DNA of 64,000 nucleotides from Hyphomicrobiales bacterium (lineage in GTDB: Bacteria > Pseudomonadota > Alphaproteobacteria > Rhizobiales > Rhizobiaceae): assembly GCA_900473805.1 (NCBI GenBank), contig UCMS01000001.1:246473-310472 (forward strand). Direction: 5' to 3'. The notes beneath the pieces were generated by a model. The model was not told the origin of the DNA. It searched no databases and was given only the letters and a program-made list of their open reading frames with translations. The position numbers were made by a program, and so were the translations under genes. Shown here one piece after another: positions 36,683 to 45,693 of the stretch. Position 1 is the stretch's first letter, and each line of letters starts with the position of its first letter.

Positions 36683-37114
36683 ATGCTGCATTCTACAAAT
36701 CGGCCCGCCATCCTGCTGGCGCTTTCCCTTATGCTTCTGCCGTCTTTCGCCGCAACAGCGCAGGACAGCAGTGTCATCACGCCGGGTCCCGCTGTCGAAA
36801 CGGAGAAACCGACCCCTTATGACGATCGCCTCGGACGCTTATCGGAGATCGTGGGGGCTGTGCATTACCTTCGCAATCTCTGCAACGCATCCGGCGAGCC
36901 TGAATGGCGGCAATCCTTGCAGGCGCTGCTTGAGGCAGAGACCCGGGATGAGCCCAAACGGCGGGCCAGGCTGACGGCGGCCTACAACCGCGGATACCGG
37001 TCTTTTGCCGCCGTTTATACCTCTTGCACGCCGGCTGCAGTTCGTGCAGAGGAGAATTACCGTAACGAAGGCGCAACACTCGCCACAGAAATTACCGCCC
37101 GTTATGGAAATTAA
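36683..37114 (+). CDS. TIGR02301 family exported protein
   Basis: 143 residues with an N-terminal signal peptide (about 1-26, LLALSLMLLPSFAATAQ), so exported. The body contains the TIGR02301 pattern YDDRLGRLSEIVGAVHYLRNLC, GEPEWRQSL, and LTAAYNRGYRSFAAVYTSC. Two or three cysteines may pair in the periplasm. The family is confined to Rhizobiales-type bacteria; function unknown. It starts one base after the NUDIX stop, so the two are cotranscribed. Confidence 0.82.
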   Translation: MLHSTNRPAILLALSLMLLPSFAATAQDSSVITPGPAVETEKPTPYDDRLGRLSEIVGAVHYLRNLCNASGEPEWRQSLQALLEAETRDEPKRRARLTAAYNRGYRSFAAVYTSCTPAAVRAEENYRNEGATLATEITARYGN

Positions 37115-37210
37115 CGATTAATTCACCTCTTTTGGCCTCACCCCGTGTCGTTTTGGCAAAAGGCTGATACGGTCGTTAAGACCTGAGTAAGAGTGCTTCG
37201 AGGAATGCCC

Positions 37211-37468
37211 ATGGAACCGCGCCGCAACGAGATCGACGACATGATCGTTCACGAGAAGATGCAGGCTGCGTTGGAATACCAGAACGAGGCCTGGGCTGAC
37301 GGCATGGCGGACGGCATCGAACCTGAAATCATCGCGGATGCCGCCTTTGCGCTGGCAATGCGCGAAACAATCCGCATCCATGGCGAACACGGCGCTGAGG
37401 CTATCCTCGACGCGCTGAAGACGCGCCTGCTGGCGGGCGAATTCTCGCCCGAGCGTCGGGTCCAGTAA
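37211..37468 (+). CDS. Hypothetical small acidic helical protein
   Basis: 85 residues from ATG 37211; GAGGA at 37199-37203 gives a good spacing. Alternative ATG starts in frame at 37193 and 37205. The sequence is charged and mostly helical (EIDDMIVHEKMQAALEYQNEAW, with a conserved-looking DGMADGIEPEIIADAAF). No hydrophobic helix or known motif. It stands alone 20 bases before a secreted protein gene. No family recognised. Confidence 0.7.
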   Translation: MEPRRNEIDDMIVHEKMQAALEYQNEAWADGMADGIEPEIIADAAFALAMRETIRIHGEHGAEAILDALKTRLLAGEFSPERRVQ

Positions 37469-37488
37469 ACAGACTGCAGAGGCTTAGA

Positions 37489-38238
37489 ATGACGATTTCT
37501 TCGCGGGTCAGGCTCATTTGCTTGACAGGCGCGCTGGCACTGTCGGTCACCAGCCTTCCCTTCTCCTGGCCGAGCCCGGCCCATGCGCTGTCCGATATCA
37601 AAGACATCACGCCGCATCCGCGTGACGAAGATTCAACCGTCACGCCTGCCCCCCAACCCGGCGAGGACGAAGATCTGACGGACGATGCCTTTCCGGTCAT
37701 TCCCGATCCCGATCCGCTGATCAAGACTCCGCAGTCGGAAGAGACCGAACCCGCCACTGCCGAGGAGGCTGCGCCCGAGGTCATCTATGACATCGAAAAG
37801 GCGCCGGAGCCGGTGCGCCGAATGCGCAAGCTGATCATGGACGCGGCAGCAAGCGGCGATATCCAGGCCCTGAAGCCACTGTTCGATATCGGCCCCGATC
37901 AGACACAGATACCGTTGCAAACACCCGAGCAGGATCCGATTGCCGCCCTGAAGGGCCTGTCGGGTGACGACGAAGGCCAAGAGATCCTGGCGATCCTGCT
38001 CGATGTGCTTTCGACCGGCTTCGTGCAACTGGACAAGGGCACACCGGACGAGGCCTATGTCTGGCCCTACTTTGCAGGCAAGTCACTGGCCCTGCTCTCC
38101 CCCCGCGAAAGGGTCGAGCTTCTCAGGATCGTAACCGCAGGCGACGTCGCGGAGATGCAGGAACAGGGCAATTACAACTTCTTCCGGGTCGGCATCAGCC
38201 CCGATGGCAAGTGGAAGTTTTTTACCGTCGGCGACTGA
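37489..38238 (+). CDS. Hypothetical exported protein
   Basis: 249 residues with a signal peptide (about 1-33, ending SPAHA). After it comes a low-complexity acidic/Pro-rich region (about 40-100), then a folded part from about residue 105 (EPVRRMRKLIMDAAASGDIQALKPLFDI) and a C-terminal piece with YVWPYFAGKSL and GISPDGKWKFFTVGD. The IMDAAASGDIQAL stretch recalls a helical repeat. Likely periplasmic. No family recognised. Confidence 0.78.
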   Translation: MTISSRVRLICLTGALALSVTSLPFSWPSPAHALSDIKDITPHPRDEDSTVTPAPQPGEDEDLTDDAFPVIPDPDPLIKTPQSEETEPATAEEAAPEVIYDIEKAPEPVRRMRKLIMDAAASGDIQALKPLFDIGPDQTQIPLQTPEQDPIAALKGLSGDDEGQEILAILLDVLSTGFVQLDKGTPDEAYVWPYFAGKSLALLSPRERVELLRIVTAGDVAEMQEQGNYNFFRVGISPDGKWKFFTVGD

Positions 38239-38344
38239 CGACGTATTCACCGGATCGGCAAACTGTGGGCTGTGATGCCGTGCGCTTGTCGGCTAGACTT
38301 GGTGCGCCTAACTGTGCGGGCAGCGCAACATCACGGTGAACCTC

Positions 38345-39184
38345 ATGCCTTCAGCCTTCCTGCCTGACCGATCGTTCATTCATGTCGGCGGTCCGGATGC
38401 AGAACATTTCCTGCAGAACCTGATCACCACCGACCTCGGCAGCCTTGCCGAAAGCGAAGCGCGTCCCGGTGCCCTTTTGACCCCGCAGGGCAAGATCCTG
38501 TTCGATTTCCTGATCTGGCGCACGAGTGACGGTTTCGTACTGGATACCGGTGCTGCGCAGCAGGAGGCTCTGATCCGACGGTTGACGATGTACAAGCTGC
38601 GCGCTGCCGTAACGCTGACTGCCGGCGCAGAAACCGGCGCCACCGTCACCTGGGGCGGCGAGGACGACAGCGGCGTTCTCGATCATCGCTTTGCTCTCGC
38701 CGGCACGCCGGTTCGCCGTATGGTCGGCAGGATCGGCGAGCCCGGTGATGCCTCGGCTTATGCTGCGCTGCGCATTCTCAACGGGGTTCTCGAATCGGGA
38801 TCCGATTACGCGCTGCAGGACGCTTTTCCGCATGATGTTCTGTTCGACAAGTCCGGCGGCGTTTCCTTCCGCAAGGGCTGTTATGTCGGCCAGGAAGTGG
38901 TATCGCGCATGCAGCACCGCTCAACCGCGCGGCGGCGCGCCGTCATCGTCTCGGCCGATCAGCCGTTGGCGACGACCGGCACGGAGATCACCATCGACGG
39001 CAAGCCGATCGGTGCCCTCGGGACCGTTGCGGGAACACGCGGGCTTGCGATCATCCGCATCGACAAGGCCGGCGAAGCCATGGCAAAGGGCGTGCCGGTG
39101 CTTGCCGCTGACGTGCCCGTGACCCTTGCCCTGCCCGCCTGGAGCGGTCTCAGCTTTCCGTCCGATGCCGCAGAGGATGCCTGA
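38345..39184 (+). CDS. ygfZ: YgfZ/GcvT-like folate-binding Fe-S assembly protein
   Basis: 279 residues. The family signature is at 177-184 (KGCYVGQE) with the conserved C179, followed by VSRMQHR. The GcvT-fold N-terminus shows the LQNLITTDL and LTPQGKILFDFLIW stretches. YgfZ uses tetrahydrofolate to help maturation or repair of some Fe-S enzymes. ATG 38345 starts the usual N-terminus; a GTG at 38336 is possible. It is the first gene of a tight run with the HD, phosphatase and NAD regulator genes. Confidence 0.93.
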   Translation: MPSAFLPDRSFIHVGGPDAEHFLQNLITTDLGSLAESEARPGALLTPQGKILFDFLIWRTSDGFVLDTGAAQQEALIRRLTMYKLRAAVTLTAGAETGATVTWGGEDDSGVLDHRFALAGTPVRRMVGRIGEPGDASAYAALRILNGVLESGSDYALQDAFPHDVLFDKSGGVSFRKGCYVGQEVVSRMQHRSTARRRAVIVSADQPLATTGTEITIDGKPIGALGTVAGTRGLAIIRIDKAGEAMAKGVPVLAADVPVTLALPAWSGLSFPSDAAEDA

Positions 39185-39187
39185 GGC

Positions 39188-39817
39188 ATGATGGAAACGA
39201 CCGCCATCTCGGGCCGCGCGTGGCAGCGCATGCTGTCAGGACGCCGACTCGACCTGCTCGACCCCTCCCCGCTCGATGTCGAAATCTCGGATATTGCCCA
39301 TGGCCTTGCCCGCGTCGCCCGCTGGAACGGCCAGACCTCCGGCAACCACGCGTTTTCCGTCGCCCAGCACAGCCTGATCGTCGAGGACATCTTTCGCCGG
39401 TCCTGCCCCAAGGCGACGGCGGACGATCTGATGATGGCGCTGCTGCATGACGGACCGGAATATGTGATCGGAGACATGATCTCGCCGTTCAAGGCGGTCG
39501 TGGGCGGTGGCTACAAGGTGGTCGAGAAGCGGCTTGAAGCGGCGATCCATCTGCGCTTCGGGCTTCCGGCCCATCCAAAGGCTGCCCTGAAAGACCAGAT
39601 CAAGAAGGCGGACATGGTATCTGCCTATTTCGAGGCAACGGTGCTTGCAGGCTTCGCGGAAGCAGAGGCCAGAAAATTCTTCGGTCAGCCCAAGGGTTTT
39701 ACGCGTGACACGATCCTGATTGATCCGCTGCCCGCCTATCAGGCTCAGGCAAAATTCCTCGAGCGTTTTGAGGCGATCGAGGCGGAGCGGCAGGCTGCAA
39801 GCCGGGTTGTTCGATGA
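39188..39817 (+). CDS. HD-domain hydrolase, YfbR-like
   Basis: 209 residues. Metal ligands of the HD fold: H56-type in ARWNGQTSGNHAFSVAQHS and H87-D88 in LLHDGPEYVIGD. The order resembles the 5'-nucleotidase YfbR group, which removes phosphate from deoxynucleoside monophosphates; here the substrate is inferred. It starts 3 bases after ygfZ and overlaps the next gene by 4 bases. ATG at 39191 is an equal alternative start. Confidence 0.88.
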   Translation: MMETTAISGRAWQRMLSGRRLDLLDPSPLDVEISDIAHGLARVARWNGQTSGNHAFSVAQHSLIVEDIFRRSCPKATADDLMMALLHDGPEYVIGDMISPFKAVVGGGYKVVEKRLEAAIHLRFGLPAHPKAALKDQIKKADMVSAYFEATVLAGFAEAEARKFFGQPKGFTRDTILIDPLPAYQAQAKFLERFEAIEAERQAASRVVR

Positions 39818-40350
39818 GTGCTATCGTCGTTGCCCCCCTTGCCCGCATCGCGGAAATGGCCGTGCGCCACAAGGCGTCGGAGATGATCAGCCTGCTCGCC
39901 GCAAACCAGGATTTTCACCGGCCTGCCGTCATTCGCGCGGAGCGGCATCTGAAGCTTGGCATGAATGACATCACCTTTGCCGGCACCGGCGATCTGATCG
40001 CGCCGCAGGAAGTGCATGTCAAAGACATCATCGAGTTTGCCCGCAGTTGGGACCAATCCGCGCCGCTCATCGTGCATTGCTGGATGGGGGTGTCGCGTTC
40101 GCCGGCCGCCGCGATGATCGCAAGCCTTGCCGTCCACCCTGAGGACGACGACGCCGCCCTGGCGCGGCGTCTGCGGGAGGCCTCCCCTTATGCGACCCCC
40201 AATATGCGGCTCGTCGAAATCGGCGATGCCATGCTCGGGCGGGAGGGACGTTTTGCTCGCGCGGTGAAAGCGCTCGGCCGAGGCGCGGAGACGGACGGTA
40301 ACCAGCCCTTCGTACTGCCGCTTCCCGTTCGAGAGCCGGTCGCGCCATGA
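39814..40350 (+). CDS. Tyrosine phosphatase-like protein
   Basis: 178 residues with the protein-tyrosine/dual-specificity phosphatase loop: C89, five residues, R95 (HCWMGVSRSP). Conserved in Rhizobiales as an orphan with this HCWMGVSRS motif. The general acid Asp may be in the FARSWDQSAP or HVKDI region; I cannot assign it firmly. Overlaps both neighbours by 4 bases. Substrate unknown; the neighbours suggest a phosphorylated small molecule as much as protein. Confidence 0.88.
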   Translation: MSAIVVAPLARIAEMAVRHKASEMISLLAANQDFHRPAVIRAERHLKLGMNDITFAGTGDLIAPQEVHVKDIIEFARSWDQSAPLIVHCWMGVSRSPAAAMIASLAVHPEDDDAALARRLREASPYATPNMRLVEIGDAMLGREGRFARAVKALGRGAETDGNQPFVLPLPVREPVAP

Positions 40351-41327
40351 GTGCGGCGGCCGATATCGAGATCGGCCTCAATGCCGCGATCGTGGCGATC
40401 GCAGAGGCACAGCCGCGCCTTCTGGTGGTTCCCGCCGGCCAGAGCGGGCTCGATGCCCTGCCCTTCGGGCCGTTCGACCCCACACGCCACCGAACGATGG
40501 AAATGTCGTTGCGCCAGACCGTGGAAACACAGACGGCCTTGCAACTGGGTTACATCGAGCAGCTTTACACCTTCGGCGATCGCGGACGGCACACCATGCC
40601 CGGCGACAGCGGTCCGCATGTGGTCTCGGTCGGCTATCTGGCGCTGACCCGACTGGAGGCGGAAGGCGTTGCGCGGCTTGAAACCTCGGGGGCTGCCTGG
40701 CGCGACTGGTACGGATTCCTGCCCTGGGAAGACTGGAGACAGGGGCGACCGGGCCTGATCGATCAGGTCATTTTGCCGGCTTTGAAAACCTGGGCCGCAG
40801 AACAGTCGGACAAGGCGACGCGTGGCCCCGCTGTCTCCCGCCGTTCTCGGCTTAAACTCGCCTTCGGCCTCGATGACTTTCCCTTCGATGAGGAGCGGGT
40901 GCTGGAGCGCTACGAGCTTCTCTACGAGGCCGGGTTGCTTGATGAGGCGGTGTCGGACGGCCGCGTCGACCGCCGGCATGTCGCCGTGCCGCTGGGACGG
41001 CCGATGCGACACGACCACCGGCGGATTGCAGCGACCGCGCTCGCGCGGCTGCGCAGCAAGATCAAGTACCGGCCCGTAATCTTCGAGCTCATGCCGCCGC
41101 AATTCACCCTCACCGCCCTGCAGGCAACCGTCGAGGCGATCTCGGGCCGCCATTTGCACAAGCAGAATTTCCGGCGGCTGGTCGAAGGCGCCGAACTGGT
41201 CGAAGCCACAGGGGAAACACAGGCCGCGACCGGTGGGCGACCTGCAGCCCTGTTCCGCTTCCGGCGGCAGATCGTTGAAGAACGTCCCGCTCCCGGACTC
41301 AAACTCGGCGGACGCCCGAGCGGTTGA
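40347..41327 (+). CDS. nadQ: NadQ-type repressor of NAD biosynthesis
   Basis: 326 residues. The N-terminal two thirds form a NUDIX-like sensor that lacks a Nudix box. The C-terminal third is a winged helix with the NrtR-like pattern FELMPPQFTLTALQATVEAI and HKQNFRRLVEG. This is the COG4111 family annotated as NAD regulator in Alphaproteobacteria. The nadABC operon, with a perfect inverted repeat before it, lies 5 kb away. The gene overlaps the phosphatase stop by 4 bases. Confidence 0.85.
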   Translation: MSAAADIEIGLNAAIVAIAEAQPRLLVVPAGQSGLDALPFGPFDPTRHRTMEMSLRQTVETQTALQLGYIEQLYTFGDRGRHTMPGDSGPHVVSVGYLALTRLEAEGVARLETSGAAWRDWYGFLPWEDWRQGRPGLIDQVILPALKTWAAEQSDKATRGPAVSRRSRLKLAFGLDDFPFDEERVLERYELLYEAGLLDEAVSDGRVDRRHVAVPLGRPMRHDHRRIAATALARLRSKIKYRPVIFELMPPQFTLTALQATVEAISGRHLHKQNFRRLVEGAELVEATGETQAATGGRPAALFRFRRQIVEERPAPGLKLGGRPSG

Positions 41328-41383
41328 CCCATCGCCTCCGCGCCCCATCTAGCCCTTGTCGTCAACAACACGGGACATGAGGC

Positions 41384-42289
41384 ATGGAGCAACAGGCAAG
41401 CGACGTCATACTGGCATCCCAGGCAGCGCTGGCACAGGCGGGCAGGCTTGCGGTCGAATATTCCTTCTCCATCCTTGGCGCCTTGCTGCTTCTTGGCCTT
41501 GGCTGGTGGCTGTCGGGGCTTCTCAGCCGGTGGACGCATGCGGGTCTGCTGCAATTGCGCGGCATCGACGAAACGCTTGCCCGCTTCTTCGCGAATGTCG
41601 TGCGCTATGCAGCACTGATCCTCGTCTTCGTCACGGTTCTCGGACAGTTCGGCGTGCAAACGGCATCGATCATCGCCGCACTCGGCGCTGCCGGTCTCGC
41701 CATCGGCCTTGCCCTCCAGGGAACCTTGCAGAACATCGCGGCGGGCATCATGCTCTTGGTGCTGCGGCCGTTCCGCGTCGGCGAATACATCGACACCGGC
41801 TCGATCTCAGGCACGATCGTCGAGATCGGCCTCTTCGCCACCGAACTTCGCACGCCCGACGGGCTGTACCGGCTCGCCCCCAATTCGATCCTGTGGAACG
41901 TGCCGATCACCAATTTCAGCCGTCATCAGACGCGGCGTTTCGAGTTGAAGGTCGGTATCGGCTATGAAGACGACATCGATGCTGCGGAAAAGATCATGCA
42001 GGATCACGCTGCGGCCGATCCTCGCGTGCTGTCGGACCCGGCCGTTGCCACCCATGTCGATCAGTTGGCAGACAGCTCCGTCGTCATCACGATGTGGTAC
42101 TGGACCAAGTCATCGGACTTCTGGCCGACATCCCGCGAGATGATCAAGAAGGTGAAAGCATCCTTCGACCGGCACGGCATTTCGATCCCCTATCCGCAGG
42201 TTACCTATCATGCGGATGCCGCTCTGGCGGAGGGAGGCCCAGCATCGAAAGTCCACCGACCTTCGGACAATCCCCGTACACCGGAGTGA
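41384..42289 (+). CDS. Small-conductance mechanosensitive channel, MscS family
   Basis: 301 residues with three or four membrane helices in the first 135 residues. The pore helix shows GAAGLAIGLALQGTLQNIAAG (with breaks GAAG, QGT), followed by the beta domain (FRVGEYIDTGSISGTIVEIGL) and a C-terminal alpha/beta part. Releases solutes under hypo-osmotic stress. The start is ATG 41384, at 57 bases from nadQ, so it may be a separate unit. Confidence 0.93.
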   Translation: MEQQASDVILASQAALAQAGRLAVEYSFSILGALLLLGLGWWLSGLLSRWTHAGLLQLRGIDETLARFFANVVRYAALILVFVTVLGQFGVQTASIIAALGAAGLAIGLALQGTLQNIAAGIMLLVLRPFRVGEYIDTGSISGTIVEIGLFATELRTPDGLYRLAPNSILWNVPITNFSRHQTRRFELKVGIGYEDDIDAAEKIMQDHAAADPRVLSDPAVATHVDQLADSSVVITMWYWTKSSDFWPTSREMIKKVKASFDRHGISIPYPQVTYHADAALAEGGPASKVHRPSDNPRTPE

Positions 42290-42345
42290 GCCGACTGCCG
42301 CCACAGCCGCCCCTCCGGCGTACGAGGATCGAACCCTGGAGACGC

Positions 42346-42909
42346 TTAGGACTGCTGCGTCTCCCCACTGTTCTCGCGGTAGGCGTCGATGACGCGCTCC
42401 ATTTCGGCGAGCATGTCGAATATGCTGACCGTATCGTCGGTCGACGCACCGGCTTCTGCCGTGTCCAGCGACCGCGGACCGCTGGCGAAACCGGCGGCGA
42501 AGGCATCCTCGGTGAGGAAGCCTGACTTCTCGGCGTCGAGTTCTTCAAAGCGGGCGATGGCATCGTCTTCGCTGATTTCTTCCGGCCGCGCGGCGACGAA
42601 TTCTTCCTGGGTGATGCGCCCGTCTCCGTCGGCATCGATGGCGCTGAACAGGTCACGAGCGTCGCGGGCCCCTTCGTTTTGCGCTTCCACCGATGACAGT
42701 TGCAGAAGCATGGAAATCATGCTGCCGCGCAACTGAGACTGGGCGCCGCTCGCGGCATTCTCGCTCGACACGGTCGGATCCTGGGTGCGGCCTGAATTTG
42801 CGGCCTGGAGTTCCTCGTTGCTGATGATGCCGTCACCGTTGGTGTCGAGGCTGGACAGTGAGACACGTCCTGCCGATCCGCTTCCGTTCGATGAAATGAT
42901 GCCCGTCAT
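42346..42909 (-). CDS. EF-hand calcium-binding protein
   Basis: 187 residues without a clear signal peptide. Two canonical EF loops: residues 22-33 (DTNGDGIISNEE) and 92-103 (DADGDGRITQEE). A third at 125-136 (DAEKSGFLTEDA) has lost ligands. Ser/Ala-rich linkers separate them. Rhizobia have several such proteins; calcium binding is likely, role unknown. ATG 42909 has GGAGGG 4-9 bases upstream. Confidence 0.87.
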   Translation of the reverse strand: MTGIISSNGSGSAGRVSLSSLDTNGDGIISNEELQAANSGRTQDPTVSSENAASGAQSQLRGSMISMLLQLSSVEAQNEGARDARDLFSAIDADGDGRITQEEFVAARPEEISEDDAIARFEELDAEKSGFLTEDAFAAGFASGPRSLDTAEAGASTDDTVSIFDMLAEMERVIDAYRENSGETQQS

Positions 42910-43142
42910 GAACCCTCCGAGTATCCGCCAAAATACGCGATTTGCCTGGACAACCGTGCCGTGTCCGCGATTCCGGGGTATGGGATTCTCAAAAAGTGGT
43001 CAAAACTATTAATCGTGGATGATAACTATCGAAGGATCGGCTTATATAAAATCAAGTCTATGAGATATCTGCACAAGTTCGGAATCGACAGCGGTCCGGC
43101 GAGTGTCGCGGAGATAAGAGGCAAGCAGTATATCTTCTCGGC
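42910..43142. other. AT-rich intergenic region between EF-hand gene and nadC
   Basis: 233 bases with much lower GC than its flanks from about 42985 to 43075. It holds the EF-hand promoter and the nadC end. A plus-strand frame runs through it into nadC (to 43215); it has no Shine-Dalgarno and I do not call it. Confidence 0.5.
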
Positions 43143-44054
43143 TCAGACCAAACTTGAGTCCAATCCGATATCCATTGTCGGCGCCGCCATCGTAATCTTC
43201 GATGTCGAGACATAATCAACACCGGTTTCGGCAATCGCGCGGATCGTATCGAGCGTGACATTGCCCGATGCTTCCAGAATCACCCGTCCGCGTCTCGCGG
43301 CATAGACCTGCGGCGTCTGGCCATGACGGATGCGATTGATCTCGACCGCCTCCGCCAGACGGTCCGGGGTCATGTTGTCGAGCAGGATGACGTCGGGACC
43401 GGCATCCAGCGCCTGACGCATCTGGTCGAGGCTGTCCACTTCCACCTCGACCTTGACCAGATGCCCGGCATAGGCACGGGCAGCGGCAATGGCTTGGCCA
43501 ACACCGCCGGCAACCGCAATATGATTGTCCTTGATCAGGATCGCATCGTCGAGGCCGTAACGGTGGCTGGAGCCGCCGCCGAGGCGGACGGCGTATTTCT
43601 CCAAGGCCCGCAGCCCCGGCAATGTCTTGCGCGTGCAGGTGACCCGGGCCCCCGTATGGGCGATCGCATCGGCGAAGCGAGCGGTGTAACTGGCGACGCC
43701 AGAGAGATGCATGAGAAAGTTGAGTGCCACTCGTTCGGCAGAAAGCACGGCGCGGGCGGGGCCTTCCACACGGGCGAGGGCCTGTCCGGCGTGCACACGG
43801 TCGCCGTCACTCACCAGCGCTTCGAAGCGGATGGCGGGGTCGATCAGCCGGAAGGCGGTTGCGGCCAGAATGAGGCCTGCGATCACGCCCGCATCGCGAC
43901 CGTTGATCGTCATCCGCGCCGTCTTTTCCGGCCCGATGGTCGCATAGGTGGTGATGTCGCCCGCCCGGCCAAGATCCTCGAGCAAGGCGTTGCGCACGAG
44001 GTCCTCGATCATCAGGGGCGAAAGTTGCGGACGGAAGCTTTCCGGTGTTGTCAT
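43143..44054 (-). CDS. nadC: Nicotinate-nucleotide diphosphorylase (quinolinate phosphoribosyltransferase)
   Basis: Turns quinolinate and PRPP into nicotinate mononucleotide. The 303 residues show the family blocks NFLMHLSGVAS, TCTRKTLPGLRALEKYAVRLGGG, HRYGLDDAILIKDNH and VDYVSTSKITMAAP. Third gene of nadABC, 18 bases after nadB. Slightly longer than E. coli NadC by N-terminal residues. Confidence 0.96.
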   Translation of the reverse strand: MTTPESFRPQLSPLMIEDLVRNALLEDLGRAGDITTYATIGPEKTARMTINGRDAGVIAGLILAATAFRLIDPAIRFEALVSDGDRVHAGQALARVEGPARAVLSAERVALNFLMHLSGVASYTARFADAIAHTGARVTCTRKTLPGLRALEKYAVRLGGGSSHRYGLDDAILIKDNHIAVAGGVGQAIAAARAYAGHLVKVEVEVDSLDQMRQALDAGPDVILLDNMTPDRLAEAVEINRIRHGQTPQVYAARRGRVILEASGNVTLDTIRAIAETGVDYVSTSKITMAAPTMDIGLDSSLV

Positions 44055-44072
44055 TGTCTCGTCCTTTCACGG

Positions 44073-45665
44073 TCAGCCGCTGATCTCGGCTGCGATCTTC
44101 TCTGCTTCACGCAGCGTCAGATAGGTGCGGCACCGGAATGCCTCGTCGGATGCCGGATAATCGGAGCGCATCTGTGCGCCACGGCTTTCCTGGCGGCGGA
44201 GTGCACCGACCGCAATCAGCCTCGCGGTTGCCGTGATGTTGGAAAAGCGGATACGCGGCCGCTCCCGCTCCAGGCGGGCGATTTCGCGGATGAGGGTCTT
44301 CAATCCCTCTACTTCGCGGATCACTCCGGCATGCGTGCTCATCAGGCGGCGGAGTTCCTTCAATTCGGCGCTATCTTCCAGCGTGACGAGATCGTCGTTT
44401 TCGCCCGCCGCCTTGGGCCATTCGTAGAGCGAGGCTTCCGGCAGCATGCCCTTGATGCTGTCGGCGATGCGGCTGGCGAAAACGACGGCTTCGAGGAGCG
44501 AGTTGGACGCCAGCCGGTTGGCGCCATGGACGCCGCTGGATGTCACTTCGCCTGCGGCCCAGAGACCATCGAGCGAGGTGCGTCCGTCTGCATCCACAGC
44601 AATCCCGCCCATGTGATAATGGACGGCAGGCACGACCGGGATGGGCTGCATCACGGGATTGATACCGGCTGCGATACACGAGGCGTAAACGGTTGGAAAA
44701 TGTTCGGCGAACTTCGCTCCGATCGCCTTGGTGCAGTCAAGGAAGGCGCCACGACCGGCGGCGACCTCGGCAAAGACACCGCGGGCGACAATGTCGCGGG
44801 GCGCAAGTTCAGCGTAGGGATGCAGGTCCGTCATGAAGCGGTGCCCGGCACGGTTGACAAGGACCGCGCCATCGCCGCGCAGGGCTTCGGTCGCCAGCGG
44901 CGCCGGATCATGTCCGATGTCGATGGCGGTCGGGTGGAACTGGACGAATTCCGGATCGGCGATCACGGCCCCGGCTCTGGCGGCCATGCCGACACCGGTG
45001 CCGCGTGCCTCGGCGGGGTTGGTGGTCACCTCGTAGAGATGGCCGACACCGCCAGAGCACAACACGACGGCCCGGGCGGGAAAGGCAACACGCGTCTTCG
45101 ACTGGCCGGCATCGGGCCTTGCGATGACGCCGGAGACGAAGCGGCCTTCGGCGATCAGTTCCTCGACGACATACCCTTCCATCACCCGGATCGATGGCGT
45201 GCGGCGCACCGCTGCAATCAAAGCCTCCATGATGGCGCCGCCGGCGCGATCACCCGCGACACGCACGATGCGGCGTTCAGAATGTGCCGCTTCGCGAGAC
45301 AGCAGGAGATGGCCCTCGAGATCGCGGTCGAAGGGCACGCCATAGGCGAGCAGGTCATGGATACGATCCGGCCCTTCCGAAATCATCAGGCGCGCCATCT
45401 TCTCTTCGACCAGCCCGGCACCGGCCGCGACCGTATCGGCCAGATGCTTGTCGAAGCTGTCGCCAGGGCTCATGGCGGCGGCAATGCCGCCTTGCGCCCA
45501 GGCGGAGGACGCGCCCTGCCCGATCGGGGCAGCAGCCAGCACAGTCACGGGGCGCGGTGCCAGCTTCAGCGCACAGAACAGGCCGGCGAGGCCGCCACCG
45601 ACGATGACGATATCGTCGATGCCCTGCCAGGATTGTGGGCGCATGGATTCGAGATTGGTCGGCAT
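44073..45665 (-). CDS. nadB: L-aspartate oxidase
   Basis: FAD enzyme oxidising L-aspartate to iminoaspartate, the substrate of NadA. The dinucleotide motif VGGGLAGL lies at about residues 22-29, the [12 protein letters not shown] flavin segment at about 50-61 and HYHMGGI in the middle; the [12 protein letters not shown] motif ends the FAD domain. 530 residues, full length. Second gene of nadABC, 28 bases after nadA. Confidence 0.96.
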   Translation of the reverse strand: MPTNLESMRPQSWQGIDDIVIVGGGLAGLFCALKLAPRPVTVLAAAPIGQGASSAWAQGGIAAAMSPGDSFDKHLADTVAAGAGLVEEKMARLMISEGPDRIHDLLAYGVPFDRDLEGHLLLSREAAHSERRIVRVAGDRAGGAIMEALIAAVRRTPSIRVMEGYVVEELIAEGRFVSGVIARPDAGQSKTRVAFPARAVVLCSGGVGHLYEVTTNPAEARGTGVGMAARAGAVIADPEFVQFHPTAIDIGHDPAPLATEALRGDGAVLVNRAGHRFMTDLHPYAELAPRDIVARGVFAEVAAGRGAFLDCTKAIGAKFAEHFPTVYASCIAAGINPVMQPIPVVPAVHYHMGGIAVDADGRTSLDGLWAAGEVTSSGVHGANRLASNSLLEAVVFASRIADSIKGMLPEASLYEWPKAAGENDDLVTLEDSAELKELRRLMSTHAGVIREVEGLKTLIREIARLERERPRIRFSNITATARLIAVGALRRQESRGAQMRSDYPASDEAFRCRTYLTLREAEKIAAEISG

Positions 45666-45693
45666 TCAGCCCTCCCCGGCTGGCAGCACTGCC

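Noticed and set aside
42961..43215. An 84-codon plus-strand frame in the AT-rich region before nadC
   Set aside because: Overlaps the nadC end, no ribosome site, and its last part is antisense to conserved nadC sequence.
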